In this document: piece by piece, positions 46,341 to 60,403 of the stretch
How the letters are laid out: every line of letters begins with the position of its first letter
How positions within the stretch are numbered: position 1 is the stretch's first letter
NCBI GenBank assembly: GCA_029891385.1
Contig: CM057228.1
Location: 24,424,809 to 24,488,808 of the forward strand
Origin: Erythroxylum novogranatense
Taxonomy: Eukaryota; Streptophyta; Magnoliopsida; Malpighiales; Erythroxylaceae
Direction of reading: 5' to 3'
Length of the DNA: 64,000 nucleotides
Position numbers and translations under genes: made by a program
The notes under the pieces: generated by a model
Told to the model about the DNA's origin: nothing
What the model saw: the letters and a program-made list of their open reading frames with translations, nothing else
Database searches by the model: none

Positions 46341-46604
46341 TTTACGTTGGATTAGGATAAAAAGAGGAAGCAAGAGGAAACGACGGAGAATAAACATTTA
46401 AGATTTTTTATTATATTTTTCATTTTTAATAAATTTATTAATGCATACAATTTTAATAATATAAATATTTATTTGATAATGATCTTATAAGTTCAATATC
46501 GTAATTAAAAAAGATTAAAGGTTAATTTTATAGTAATTTTAATATGTTAAATAGATATTATAAAATCAAATAAAATTTATTCAAATTTTAATATAAGGAA
46601 AATA

Positions 46605-46774
46605 CCAAAGTTTTAAAAACCGAACCAAACTAGACCTTTCGATCTGACTGAAAAATGTTTGAACCGGTTAGTTTTTATACATAAAGATTATTAGGTGAAA
46701 TTGAACTGGACCACTGACTGGTTCAAATTTTTTCCAGTCGGACCGAACGATCTGGTCTAGTTTTTAAAACCTGG
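46605..46774. mobile_element. MITE with CCAGGTTTTAAAAAC-type inverted ends
   Basis: Left end CCAAAGTTTTAAAAACCGAA; right end, reverse-complemented, CCAGGTTTTAAAAACTAGAC. The inverted similarity continues inward through GAACCGG/CGGTCCGA-type words. No coding capacity, about 170 bp. Ends of this kind are common in eudicot MITEs. No clear flanking duplication. Confidence 0.65.
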
Positions 46775-49154
46775 ATTATTCCATTCCTATACAATAATAA
46801 AATTGAAAATAATAAGAAATGCGAATTTGAATGGACGAGGGGAGACAGTGACGTTGGGAAACTCCTGATATGGGAAGTACATCAAGTTGGCTTCTTCTTC
46901 ACTTCTCTCTTCCTTCTTCTCTTTCTCTTTCTCTCGATAATTCTCTCTAGGGTTTCTCTGAAAAGTGGTTGATGCAAAAGCTCATTCTTCTCCTTTGTCT
47001 TATTCTTTAAATACCTTTTGTGTTCTGAGTAGTCCTAGGGTTTTTTGGGGGGCGGAAAGGTCTAAAAATTCCTTAAAACTTGACGTTTTTGAGTGTCTAT
47101 GTGTCTGCCTGATGCATGCCACAATCGTATCGGAGCCTTCTGTCACGATTGCCATATCTTGGTATGCTAGGATCGTGGGCTAACTTCGGTGTTTCTGTCA
47201 CGATGGTCATTGTTTTGTCTCGAATATTTCCAAAATTTCTCCGTTTTTCGATGTTGACCTTGAAATACTAAAAAACATATCATGGTATCTCAAAAATGTA
47301 ATAATTAAGCTCAAAAACTTGTACTAACCCATAAAACACTTAAAACATAAATAATTAACAAACTAACATAATTCTAACCTAAACACATACTAAACGATTA
47401 AATTTGCAATTAAATACGTATCAAACTAAGCCCTAAAACACGATGCAATACACACTTATCAATATTTTTCTTCATTTGGGTTCAAATGGGTGATTTAGGA
47501 ATTATTTTGTGTTGGTTTTGCTTATGGGATGGCTATAATTTGGGATTCTCATTTAAATTTATGACTATATTTTGGGATTCTTATCTAAATATTAGATATT
47601 TGATAAGTGTGGTTACTTATGGCTCAAATGAATTGACAATAGTAGGGTAGCCTATTATTAATTGACAATATGTATGGAATTATTGATATAGTGTCTAGTG
47701 ATCTAAAAAGTGAGAAATAAATATCATGTTAATATCGGTTGTTGTTAAGTCTTAAGTCTTAAGATAAACATTTTTTCTCTAATTGATGATAATCATGTGC
47801 TGTCTGAGCATCACCTCCAATTGTTTTTTTATACTCTAAAAGTAGGCATTTGATCTTAGTAGAAGATACCAAATCATCATTTAAGTTTTCTTTTCCTTTG
47901 AAAAAAAAGTTAAAAAGGTTTGCAATTATTAAAATAGGTTGCATAGTTTTCTTTTCGACAACATCTTACATCTTTTTTGTTTGTCACTCGACTATTCAAC
48001 AGATAGTTCTTATTAAGTTGATATTGGGTTTCAGAATGCTATTCCATTGAGGATATACACCTATCGACTTTAGAAATGAAACTTTGTAATGTATAGGCTA
48101 CAATAAAGGAATTGTTTGTGGTTAGGCTATCTATTTGCCAAGGGTAATGGTTACAAGCTTAACCCTCATTTGCAGCATTGTCATTGGAGGCTTGTTCCTT
48201 TTATGGGCTCAAAACATCTAGGAGTAGGTTTTTTATCAATTGGAAATTGATTTATGTTAACCCTTGTATCGAGAATTTGAGAAAACAAAAAGACGAGTAT
48301 GTTATTGATTAATGAATATCGAACTCTTATTGTAATTTTGCATATAGAATTCTTAGCATTTAGTAGCTCTAATTATATTAATGTTAACAAAGTGGTTTGC
48401 TATTATGGATTTGATGCTTTTTTAAGAATATGAAGGAGTGATAATAATCTAGGTAGAAGACTTTTGTGATATTTTAATTACCTTGTTGGTAATTATGAAA
48501 ATTTTCACTAGTATGATAAGCAATTTTAGAGATTTATCTATATCATTAAAAAAAATTAATGAGTGAAATATTTACACTGAAGAAGGTTGCTAAAGGAAGA
48601 AGAAGTGTATATAGGCCAAAGGATGATGATATGCAATTGCAAATTATGAAGGAGGATATTGAGATATTGACTAAAGAGAAAAAGAGTTAAATTTAAGGTT
48701 ATTTAATATAATTCATGAGATTTATTTCAATTGTTATTTTATAAATCATCTTCTATATGGTTGTAAAATTAAAATTTTAGTAAGAACAGTATGAATGCAC
48801 TTATGCTTTTATTATTGAATGGAGATATACATTATAAGTCATTAAATACATCAACATCCAAGATTAGCTTACTATTTACTTCTAATCTTTAACAAAATTT
48901 CCATTATATACACAACCTCGTGGAAACATATATATATAACCATAAACCATATAATATAAACTACTTGGTATTTAAGTAATATCAAATATCTCTGCATACA
49001 AGATATATCATATATAAACATGTGTTATGTATTTATTATAAAGATAATCATCCTCCAAGAAAATTAACAATTTAATTACAAAATACACTAATTCAATTTT
49101 CATAGATCAATTTTCATAGATTGAAATACATTTATATGCCAAATCATGTGTTTG
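46775..49154. other. Intergenic; CT-rich leader-like stretch near 46890
   Basis: A CT-rich run (CTTCTCTTTCTCTTTCTCTC) at about 46915 followed by TCTCTCTAGGGTTTCTCTG looks like a plant 5' UTR or LTR leader, but the following frame (46965-47183, 72 codons) has no recognised domain. A short charged frame at 48560-48690 (KKVAKGRRSVYRPKDDD) is also unassigned. Nothing else recognised. Confidence 0.35.
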
Positions 49155-50199
49155 GGGTTTTGCCATTGAAATCGGGATTCTGGTAACTCGTCCGACATCA
49201 TAAGGTGTAAGCAAACCTTCGAGCAGCTGAACGTCCCATCCTGTACCTGATTCATTAAAAAGCTCTCGCACTTTCATGTTACCCACATCTTGGATTGGGG
49301 GGGGGGGGGGAGGGGAGAAATGAAAAAATTATCATCCTCATTTATCCATGGATCTTTGAAGACATTAATCAGTGCCCCATCACCCACCCTCCACCGAACC
49401 CCATGACGCAATATGTCTTGTGCGGCAATAATGCTCCTCCAAACGAAACTCACATTGGCCCTAACCTTCGCTTCTAGAAAACTGTCATTAGGAAAATATC
49501 TTGCTTTAAAAACTCTACTCGGAAGTGAATCTAGATAGGCCATAAATCTCCAGGCCTGTTTGCATAGCATGGCAAGATTGAAGCAATGGAGATCCCGAAA
49601 TCCCATGCCCCCAAATTTTTTGGGTACGCAGAGACGTTCTCAGCTTACCCAATGTATAGTCCTCCGGTTAGTCTTGCCCGATCCCCACCAAAAAGAAGTC
49701 ATCAATTTTTGAAGCTCTTGGCAAGTACCCAGGGGGAGGAGAAAAACGCTCATGCAATAAACAGGCAATGCTTGGGCAACAGTTTTGAGGACCACCTCCT
49801 TTTCTGGTCTGGATAACAATTTATTCTTCCAGCTCATAATGCGCTTACTGAGACGGTCTTTGATAAAAGAAAATACCTATTTTTTCTGTCTCCCAATTAA
49901 CGATGGTAGCTCTAAATACCTTCCATGATCAAGAGGGGTGTTTACGCCCAAGATAGATTTAACCGCAGTCCTATCATCTTGTTTAGTATTGGAGCTGAAC
50001 ATGATACCTGATTTTTGATAGTTGATCGCCTGTCTCGACGCTACTTCGTATAGGGAAAGAATTCTTTTTATATTTTGTCATTCCCACATAGTTGCCCTAA
50101 AAAATAGAAAACTGTCGTCAGCAAAAAATAGATGTGAGACTCTAGGACTCCCTGGACAGATTCTAGCACCATGAATATCCCCCTGCCCCTCACATCTAT
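49155..50199 (-). pseudogene. LINE (L1-type) ORF2 C-terminal remnant
   Basis: The minus strand holds the end of a non-LTR reverse transcriptase. It begins with an SHLFFADDSFLF motif (about 50150-50115), then RLSKRIMSWKNKLLSRPEKE and VFLLPLGTCQELQKLMTSFWWGS (49840-49690), then GFRDLHCFNLAMLCKQAWR and WRVGDGALINVFKDPWI (49606-49275), typical of plant L1 elements. Frame breaks include TGA after IHWVS (about 49640) and a TGA after RATMWE (about 50078). It is 5'-truncated, as LINE copies usually are; the cut at about 50200 coincides with the edge of another repeat. A run of 14 G (49297-49310) encodes prolines on this strand. Confidence 0.88.
49297..49310. repeat. Homopolymer run of 14 G
   Basis: An uninterrupted G14 followed by AGGGG, within the LINE remnant. 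It could be a sequencing or assembly weak point. Confidence 0.9.
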
Positions 50200-51134
50200 G
50201 ACGGAGCCAGAAATTTAAGATAGGAGGGCCCAAATAAAATATAGATTTAACAAAAATTTTCATATCAAAACTAAATAAAAAAATAAAGTTTTATTAAAAA
50301 TAAAAGATAAAAAATTAATTGTATTAATTAATCAAGTAAATAATTATATTTCCATCCTATATAAATAAATATTAATAATAAAGTTATTATATTTTGTTAA
50401 AATAAATAAAATATTTTTAAATTTATATTCATTTATTGATAAATAATTTAATTTTAAAATCAATTTTATTATTTAGAATAAAATTGATATATTTAGAATA
50501 TTTTAAATTTTAAATATATTAAATATTTATTAATTTTGAAGATGTTTTATTTTCAATATAAATTAATATTACAATTAAAGAAATAAAATGAACAGTTATA
50601 CTATATTATTAATAATTTTAAGTAATTAACAAAAATATATTAAATTCATATTAAAATAAAAATAAAATAAAATTAATTTGTATGTTTTTATAAGTTTTGA
50701 AATAGAAAGAAAGCAAATTAAATACTCAACTAAATAAAATATTTATTAAATTTGAAAATGAAATAGAAAATGAAAATAAAAGTGAAACTAAGTTGCTTCT
50801 TAAGAATTTGGTTTGAATATTTATGGAAAATTATTTATTAGAATTTGACCTAATAGACGGATGTATAAGTAGGGAATAGTATTAACTACTAAAGTATATA
50901 TGAGAATTGAGTTATAAGAATTCCATTTTCTCATATTAAACTAATAAAGATATCTTAAGATTCACCAAAATTAAAACGGGACTCGGACAATCAGGAGAAA
51001 TTAAGAGTAATTCATGAACCAAATTTTCAAAGTCTTCCTATGTCAAAGCCTATGCAATCTCACTTTCTTTCTGTATTTCAAATACCAAAGTCTTGGGGGG
51101 CCCAGTGGTGCACCGGGCCCCAAGTAACTCCGTC
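50200..51134. mobile_element. Larger member of the GACGGAG...CTCCGTC repeat family
   Basis: Left end GACGGAGCCAGAAATTTAAG; right end ACTCCGTC preceded by GGGCCCAGTGGTGCACCGGG. The seven outer bases are perfect inverted repeats. The 935-bp interior is very AT-rich and non-coding. The ends resemble those at 3903-4100. No target duplication is visible, so the transposon class is unassigned. It may have inserted at, or caused, the truncated LINE edge. Confidence 0.55.
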
Positions 51135-51638
51135 CATGCTAATAAGGATGAACTAAAGAAAGTGAAACATGTGGTTCACTATGGAGTTTTTGCAATGTAT
51201 CAGTTGATTATGGAGAAATCTTTTCAAGTTGATGAAGGAGCCTCTCTACCAAAAATGCTAGAACTCTCGAATCATTATGGCACTTCCAGATAAGCCATGA
51301 AGTATTGAAAGATCTATATCAATTATACATGGATTCACCATCTCCATAAATGAAAAGCCTCTAGCATTGCAAGCTAATGGTGAACCACAAAGATCCAATA
51401 TCACTCATATAACATGTTTGGACTTGAATATCAATAGTTGTTTCAATCTAGTTGAATTAAAACTACAAACTAATGGTCCAAGCTCTCAATCCCTAGATCT
51501 TACCTCATCTTTTATTAATTAAACATCCATCGTTGATATTATTCCTTTTGCAATGGATGATGCAAAATCTTACCATAATTATGTTGAGAATAAAGAGGGA
51601 TCTAGAAATTCTTTCATGACAGATATTCCAACAGTAAA

Positions 51639-51740
51639 TTGTGGTTTGGTTACTATAAGTGACCATTTTGCCATTAATGGCCTTGACCATTGTGGTTTGG
51701 TTACTATAAGTGACCATTTTGCCATTAATGGCCTTGACCT
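51639..51740 (+). repeat. Perfect-looking 51-bp tandem duplication
   Basis: TTGTGGTTTGGTTACTATAA and the following 31 bases occur twice in a row (51639-51689 and 51690-51740), with a single difference at the last base. The unit is a multiple of three and lies in an 86-codon frame (51553-51813), so it would duplicate 17 residues. The frame has no recognised family and is probably not a gene. Confidence 0.9.
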
Positions 51741-54700
51741 GGTGAAGGAGATCGGAGAAAATCTAACAAATTATCCTAATGAGATTCCTACAACTAAAAA
51801 ATGTATAGTTTAGAGGTACCATCTTCATAAAATGAAATGGTAATAGCAATTTTAAGTAAAACTCTCACCTTAACGTTGTAAAATTTTCTTAAAATTGAAA
51901 GCCGAATTCTGGTTAAGGATCCAAAAACCAACCTATTACTATTCATATATTGCTCTGCCCATTACATAGACAACGAGCAACAACAGACCATCACAATGTT
52001 TCTGAAACGTTGTGATAGTTGTGAATTATATGGACCATAAGAATATTTCAACTCTCACTTGGTCCATATAATTCAACATTGACTTTATGGAGAAACAAAA
52101 TATATGAATTATAGCGATAAGTCCTTTTATAATATTCCGCTGGTATTGGGATCAAATCTCAACCTAATTTCCTAACACTCAGAGCCTTCAAACATTTCTT
52201 GGTTGTTAAAAAAGCAGGTTATATCTATTCTTCATGCGCTTATTTGTCCATAGCAAAGGTTTTGTTTCTATACTGAGCACCATGAGAATTTATTATAAAA
52301 ATGTCTACCTATGTTTGATCAAAGTGTGGCTTGCAGATGTGGAACTTGCATATGATTAGGCAAAAAGTTTTAACTTTGCCTAAAGGCATCGACCTTGGCC
52401 TTTGGATCGTCTCATCTCCTCGTTCAAATCATGGAAGCTTAAACAGGTGCCCTAACGAGACTGGTTCAACCATGAAAACTTATAGGACTCTCGAGCCTAT
52501 TTGATGACGGTGACCGGCATTTCTTCGAAAGCAAACTTCTCTTGTATTCAAAATGTGAAATAACACAACGAAACTAAAGTGAAGTGAAACCCAAATTCAT
52601 CATCAGTGTTGCCAAACGCGCAAACAATTGTCAAAGGAGCAGAAGCAAACCAGAACATGTTACAGGTTGAGTTCTGGGGAGACATAGTCAACATTTTCTT
52701 TATGGTTCTTCCGACAAGTTGTATTCTACAAGTTTGGCTCATGGTTCTATATGTGGTATAGAAATTAAGCCTATAAGTATTTAAGATAACGTATTAATTA
52801 TGGCATAGTAGAGAACAGTGTTCAACAGGGAAAACTGCTGGTACACACACCTGTACATCAACCCAATTTGTGTGCCCCTACAATTTAGCTCAGCCAACCC
52901 ACCCTGAAACCGTGAGGGTTCCATATAACTTCTTCAATCTAGTCAGCCCTGCGAGCCGTGAGAGAAAGGACAACTTTCATTAGGACTTGTAATTACTGCA
53001 GCTATATCATTATCAACTTTTATCGTCTGGAGTAAGACCTGCAATTCACATCTCAAAACGTTTGTCCGTGCCCGATATACTGTATCATACTATCTCCTAA
53101 TATTATAAAAGGATTCAAAACTGGATAAATATGTCTCCGTTCAATCAGAACGTGCCTTCCTGCATAAATTAGTTAAGTATGTATGCAAACAAATATGAGA
53201 AGAAATCCACACCACCCAATTTATGGCATCATATATTGACCCCATCGCATGATGATAACAGCCAATGGGAGAAGGGAAAAAGGTTTGCTTAACGAAGTGA
53301 CTCAGTCAATCAGGTACTGCATATTAATCGTTCCAGATGGACAGTCCCACTAGCATGTTCAGTGTGCATATGCACGACATCGCCATGAAGTTCGATCAGA
53401 CTTCATTTTGTTTTATCCTTAAACCATGCTTCATACAGCAAATTATATAGTTGACTGACTTTTCTTTTTCTTCTCTTGTAAATAATTGAATTGTGAAAAC
53501 ATACAATTCTAAAATTTTAAATGTTATGTTTATGCATAATTATGGTTTGATTTGTATAATTAAGAATGTATTTACATATGGTATTAATGATTGTTGTTTT
53601 TTCTTCTTTTGCATGATTAAGACCTTTGTTAGCTCTTGATTTGATGAATCCATTTAAGTTATGGAAACACTCTTTTATGCCAAAATAATAGAGACTTAAA
53701 CACTCTTTTAGATGGTATTCATCACTCGGAGCCGGTTTTAAAATAAAAAAAGAGTACGGGTTAGGACATGGTCATATCCCAACCTTTGTCCAACACTGGA
53801 CAAAAACTTATGAAATCTTTTGTTAAACACGTGAGCTTTGCTTACATCTTGCCCGTATAAGGGCCCGTGTCTTCAACACAGACTAAAATACAAGTGTGCT
53901 CTCCTCATTGCTTTCAAGTTTTTTAATGAACGTGAAGCTACTATTTGACTCTCTATAATTGATCAACATAACCTTGTTTAATGTCTATCAAATTGATTGA
54001 TATTATATTTAATTAGATGTCTAATAATTTGTTAGTCATTAAAGTGGTCAAATTAAAATGTTTTCATAAATATGATATTAAATAAAATTCATTATTAAGA
54101 ATACTTGATAAAATGCATACTTTTCTAATGGGTATATTAAATTTCATTGATTGTAAAATATTTTAGGATCACATAAACATTGATTAGTGATAAGCACTAA
54201 TTAGACTATGTTTTTGCCATGATGTTAAGAGTATTTTGTTTACATGTTGATATTTTTATATGATTTAATAGTTGGTTTGGCTTATATTTTATTTGCAACA
54301 CTTAATTTACCTTCTCAATAAAGAAGAAATGAATTCGAGCAAATTTGAGGAATATTGGAGCAGTTTTGGCCGATGGTTTCAAAACACAGAATCGTGGCCA
54401 ATCTATATTTTGATTTAAGGTTTGACTGTCGAGCAGTTAAGTAATACAAGTGTAACTCGGAAGTGCATTGACAATGATGTTTCAATTTTTTAGTGTTTTT
54501 TGAAGAATAAAAGAGAAGAAGATTGTTATGACATCAACATTATGACAGAGAGTCAAACTGGAGCATTTTGAGATAGAAAAGAAAAGTTTTAGATAGAAAG
54601 AAAGGAATTTTCATTAAGATTCAACTAAAAACTTCAAGAAATCAAGATCTATGAAAATATGTTCTTTTATTTTGTTTTATTTCTTGATTTTGTTAATTTT

Positions 54701-55899
54701 CTTTATCTTAGTATAGACTAAAACTTTAGTAGATCTAGATGAGATGACTTCTAGAACTATTTGTTTGGATTGAATCCTTGATTTAATGAGTATGAATTAT
54801 TCATGATTACTTCTTGGGTTAAAATGAAATTTGCTATTTCATATATAGAGGTTGAGAAATCATATATATAAATAGATCTTAGTATGAATAATAAGAATTA
54901 TATGGAATCATAAAATATGATTGTATAAATCATCTATATTATAGTCAAATATAACCTAAGAAATTCACAGAACAAATTAATACATTATTAAGGGTTTTAA
55001 TTATAAAGAGATTCCACTAGTTTAACTTAATGTTAAAAGCTATACTTCTCAAGCAAGAATGTGGTTATAACTTTGAAATTTCTACTGGTCTAAAAATGTA
55101 GGATTAATAATTGAATCAAGATAAATTTAAACATAAAAGATTCTAGGAGATTCTAAATCAAGATCTTGATTATATTTTGATTATTTTATCTTGTTATTTT
55201 TCTTTAATTTGTAATTTTAGTTTAATTAACCACTTCTTTTAAATCAATCATTCATTTTATTAGATTAGAAAACAAAAGATAGTTATTACTAATACTTATA
55301 GTACTCATGAAAACACGACTTGAATTTACTAGATTATCTTGTAACAAAAATATGTGCACTTTTCTAATTGATCTTTAGTATTGTTTGGATCATAAACATC
55401 AACTATCCATTTTATTACTATAAATGTGATCATATTTAATGATATTTTGAATATATGTGTTCAAATACACAACGATAATAAGCATGTCTAATTAGAGTAA
55501 GCATGTCTAATTAGAGTGTACATGATTGCCAATTAGATGATAGATACAAAGGGCATCGACTATATTTGCTGATGTATATTGTTGGACTACTCAAAGGAGA
55601 TTTTTAATGTATATTTATTGCGTCTATGAATGTATCTTGAATTTATATTTTATGTTTTATTTATGGTTTAGGGCATTAAGTTATGATCATTAATCAATGT
55701 TTTACATAATTCTTGTTTATTTCTCTTCATTCCCAAGCTTCATATATTACGAAGTTCAATAGGTTTCTTAAATAATTTGAACAACTTTAGTTTCACTTAG
55801 ATGTTTTACACCTTGATTTACTAGCCTTAGCAGTGATGAATAAAGTTCTTTCTATAGGAAATAATACTAAGTCAACGACTCCTAAAAATGATAGTAGAG
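51741..55899. other. Intergenic, no recognisable gene
   Basis: The part 52560-53400 is less AT-rich (for example around 52840-52990) and could be old exon or UTR sequence, but no frame with a recognisable domain is open. From 53450 the DNA is AT-rich with closed frames and may include the left LTR of the copia remnant that follows. Confidence 0.4.
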
Positions 55900-58800
55900 T
55901 TTGTTTAAACTATGTTTTAATTTGACACTATTGATAAGTCAGTTATTGGTATACTAATGAGTACATTATCTACTATGAAGTTTACTGGTTGTTGTAACAT
56001 ACATTAATATATCAATGAAATGATAAATATAACAATAAGATTGAGATCCATGAGAATGTAAGTGAGTGCAAGTTTTCTTGTACAATTTATCATGAATTCC
56101 TTACCTATCAATATGGCACAATCCAAATAAGTTACAAAAAACATATATGACAAATACAATATGACAAAAATATAAAGCATGTTTATTCAAAAGGAATCAA
56201 GATTTAAGAAGCAAAGAATTTACTCAAAAAATCTCATAGGTTACTAGAAGCTAAAAGGAACCAGTAAAGAATAATGAGAAAGGAAATAAGGAATTAATAA
56301 ATAGTAATGCGTCATCTACCTAAATCCATAAGAAGGAACAAAAGAATGGTAATTATCCTTTTTATGGAAAGGTTGGACATTATCAAAAAGACATCTTGAA
56401 AAATAAGGCATAATTTAAAAAGAAAGGTAAGTATATTTGAATCAAAAATTTACAAGTTTCCTTTTAATACCTAATGGATTGATTCTAGGTTTCCCAATTA
56501 TGTCTTATATATGATGCAGAGATTCCTTATGACCTAAAATGAAAATTGTATATTTATGGGTAATTAAATCAAAGCTCAAGTTGAAGATATTAAAATTATC
56601 ATTTGAATTTAGGTATTAGGCATCAATTATACCTCTTCCAAAAACTTTATGTTCCTATTGTTTCTCAAAGTTTAATTTCTTTGTCTAAACTTGATAAAGT
56701 TGGATATTCCTTTAAGTTTGAAATGTATGTCGCATTTTATTTAATAATAACAATTTTATTGGTTTTGTTATAATTTATACAAATTAAAGTTTGATGTTCT
56801 TTTTTTGAGACTTTATTGACCTTACATTAAATGTTGTTATTAAACATAGTTTAATAGAAGAAAGTTTATCTCATTTATGACGTAAACATCTAATTAAAAT
56901 ATGTAAAGAAAGAATACAAAGATTGTAAAGAATGAACTCATTGTAATTTAGATTTGACCTATTTTAGGAAATATGTGCATGGTGTTAAGAGAAAACATAT
57001 AAGACACATAATTAAGAAAACAAACACAAAAAACACACAACACCTTGAACTTCTATATATTTTGATATATATGGCCCTTTTGATGTTTCATCTTTTAATG
57101 GAAAAAATATTTTATCACTTTTATTGATGATTTTACAATATGGATATGTCTAATTGCCATATGAGGAATCATAATCAGTAAATGCCTTAGATGTGTTTAT
57201 TAATAGGGGTTAAAAGATAATTAGACCAAAAAGTGAAAGTTGTTAGCTTTGATAAAGGTGGTGAATTTTGTGGGAGGTAAAATGAAATCAGGCAATGTCT
57301 TGACCTATTTGTTAAATTCTTAAAAAAGCATAATGTATGTACTTAATACATAATGTTCATCACACTAAAATATAACGGTATTGCAGAAAGGCATAAGCAT
57401 ACTTTAATGGACATGGTTAAGAACATATTGAGTTATTCTTATCTTTTCTCATCATATGGATATATGCTTTGGAAATTACCTTATGTTTATTAAGCATAAT
57501 CCCTAGTAAGGCAGTTTCAAAGATTCCTTATGAATTAGGGAGGACAAGAAGATCTAGTTAGTAAAGGTAACATTTTATAATCAACAGGAAAAAACTAGTC
57601 CTAAGAATAACAAATGTTTCTTTATCAGTTGCTTAGAAAAAAATCTAAAAGGTATATATTTGATTATCTTGGCTATAGTATAAGAATTTTTTAAACTAAA
57701 AAAAAAACAAGGTTCATTAAAATGGTGAAATTAGTAATAGTGTGGAACCCCATAAAGTTAAAATTCAAGAAGTTAGGATGGATATTATTTTACCTTAATC
57801 ATTTTCCCAATTCATTATTCCCATGTTTGTTAAGCATTTTGACAATATACAAGAATAATAAAGGAATGATGAAGCACCCTATAGTGAGGCTATAGTCGAT
57901 GAACCTGTGGTAAATGAACTATATAAGATAGTATTAAAAAATTCCATAAAGTGGAGAAAGCCTATTATTTTTTATGATTATATTGTTTATTTACAAGAGT
58001 TAAAATTTGACTGAGGAATTGATGATGATTCTTTTTGACTTTCATATGATATTAAAAGTGGTAATTCTACTTAGTGTTTATATGCTATAAAAAAAATAGC
58101 TGAAACTGATGGGTTATAATGAAATATGAAATCTTGTTGAATTTCCTTAAGGTTGTAATGAGTTGGGTGTAAATGGGACTTTGCTCAAGTATGACTCTAA
58201 TTGCATTGTCAAATGACATAATGCTAGACTTGTTTATAAGGATTTCACGTAGAAAGATGATGTTAACTACAAGGAGACCTTTTCTTGTTTTTTGAAATGA
58301 CTCATTGAAAATTATCATAAAATTAGTAGCTCATTATTATTTAAATTTCCATTAAATGGATATATAAATTTCCATTCTTAATAAGAATTTAAAGGATAAA
58401 CATGAGTGTATTGTAATTAAAGAAAAAAACACATGACGTATAAACTTAAGAAGTTAATATATGGACTCAATTAAACTTTGTAACAATAGTATCTTAAATT
58501 CAATGATACCATCAGTTTTTTAAACATAAGGAAAACATTATTGATCAATGTATATACATGAAGATCGGTGGGAGCAAGTTTATAATTCTTATTATGTATA
58601 TTGAAGATATTTTATTTATTTTAATGATCTTAATGTATTACATGAGACTGATGATTTTCATCAAGAAATTTGAAATAAAAGATATGAGTGAGGCATTTAT
58701 ATGATTGGAATGGAAGTATTTCATAATAGATCATAAGAATTGTTAAGGGTATCTTAAAAGCATATATTAATAAAATTATAAAGAGATTTAAGATAGAAAA

Positions 58801-59530
58801 TTACCTACAAATGTTGTCCCAATTAGAAATGATATAAATTAAGTCTTATTCAACGTCAAAAGAATGAATTGGAATACAAAAAATGGAAAAGATTTCTTAT
58901 GCATTTATTATCAGTAGTTTGATGTATGCTCAAACTTATACCAGATCGAATAATGGTTTTTGGTTAAATGCTAGGCAGATATCAAAGTAATATAGGATTG
59001 GATCATTGGAAATTTAAAAAGAAAGGATTCAAATACTTGTAAGGAGTAAAAGATCAGTTGCTCACTTAAAGAAATCTAATCATTTTGAGGCAATATGATA
59101 TTTATATTCATATTCATATCGATATTATGTTAGATGTGTAGATACAAGAAAATCTACGTTTAGTAAATTTTTTGTGTGGAAAATAATCTCATATAAAAGT
59201 GTAAAATGGCTTATAATTATCACATCCTCTATGAAAGTTGAGTTTGTGATATGCTTGGAAGCTACTGCCCATATGTTCTAATTGTGGAACTTTATTTTAG
59301 AACTTAAGTTGTTGATAGTATCACCGTGCTATTAAAAATTTGTTATTATAAAGTCACATTTTTCTTCTTTTCTAAGAGTTATGGCTATTTAAATGTGCTA
59401 AACACATAAAATTGAAGTACTTTGTCATTAAAGAAAGAATTTCATGAACACAAGGTTCCAATTCAACATATTAGTATCAATTTCATGGTTGCAACTCCAT
59501 TGGAAAAGCGTTGTCAACAAAGATATTAAA
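55900..59530 (+). pseudogene. Very degraded Ty1/copia gag-pol remnant
   Basis: Conserved copia phrases occur in the right order on the plus strand but in all three frames. Gag is at 55910-56130 (a SFLVQFIMNSLP phrase). The integrase DDE region is at about 57235-57420 (SFDKGGEFCGR, then NGIAERHKHTLMDMVKN). RT is at about 58150-58620 (YKDFT..KDDVNYKETFS, then an IYGLN phrase and WYLKFND-like words). The RNase H end is at about 59430-59500 (EFHEHKVPIQHISI). Stops are very frequent. LTRs were not placed. This is clearly older than the two full-length copia elements. Confidence 0.75.
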
Positions 59531-60403
59531 TGGGCTAGGGTATATACATGAGTGTATTATGTTGTTATAACAAGATGTTGTCTTTAACAAAGATATTATA
59601 GTTGGGCCATCATGATGCCTTTCATTACATATTGTATTGAGTACAATGAGATTATGTCGATTTAATGACATAACCACTATGATCTTTACTAGTTTTTACT
59701 TAATAATTATTTACGATTTGACCAATTTAAGAAAGAATTTTAGTTTATTATTTGCATACTATGTTCTATTGTTAAATTAGAAAAATGAATAATATCATTT
59801 GAATATTGAATAAAAAATCAACATGTCCTACTAGTTCAATAAAAAATCTTGAACTATCCAATTTTGCGATTCAATTTTAACTTTTCAATTCGATTTACAT
59901 CAATAACTCTTTTATTAAAATTGATCAATTTAACAATTAATCAGTCAAATTTTTGTAAATTAATAAGTTACTATAAAACAAAACAAATCAATTTTTCATT
60001 TAATAAACTTTTTACTTAAACCTTAAACTCTTTGATGGATAAAACAATTTCTTTCAATTATATTTTAAATTCTTTAATTTTATTCAATGTTTAATAGTTT
60101 CTATTATAGTCTAATAATGTTTGAATCTTTTAAACCTTAAACCTCTTATTTTACCAATTTAACTTCCAATCCAATTTTAAAACATTAGGTACATATAATA
60201 TAAAGAAATATCCAATTAGGAATTGGATCTTTCTAACAAAAATTTTTCTTCATAAAGTGCATGGTTAAACTTAAAGGGATTAAAAGAGAGAAATCTTATA
60301 TTCTACCATGCCTTTTATTTTGGTTACATTCATTTTCATACCTTTCTTAAACTACTGATATTGGTTTGAAGATTAGATTCAAAAGGGTTATTGTACACAT
60401 GAA
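59531..60403. other. AT-rich intergenic, no gene seen
   Basis: May contain the 3' LTR of the degraded copia element. No frames or boundaries recognised. Confidence 0.4.

Noticed and set aside
46965..47183. 72-codon frame after a CT-rich leader
   Set aside because: The leader looks gene-like but the frame has no recognised domain and no clear splice continuation was found.
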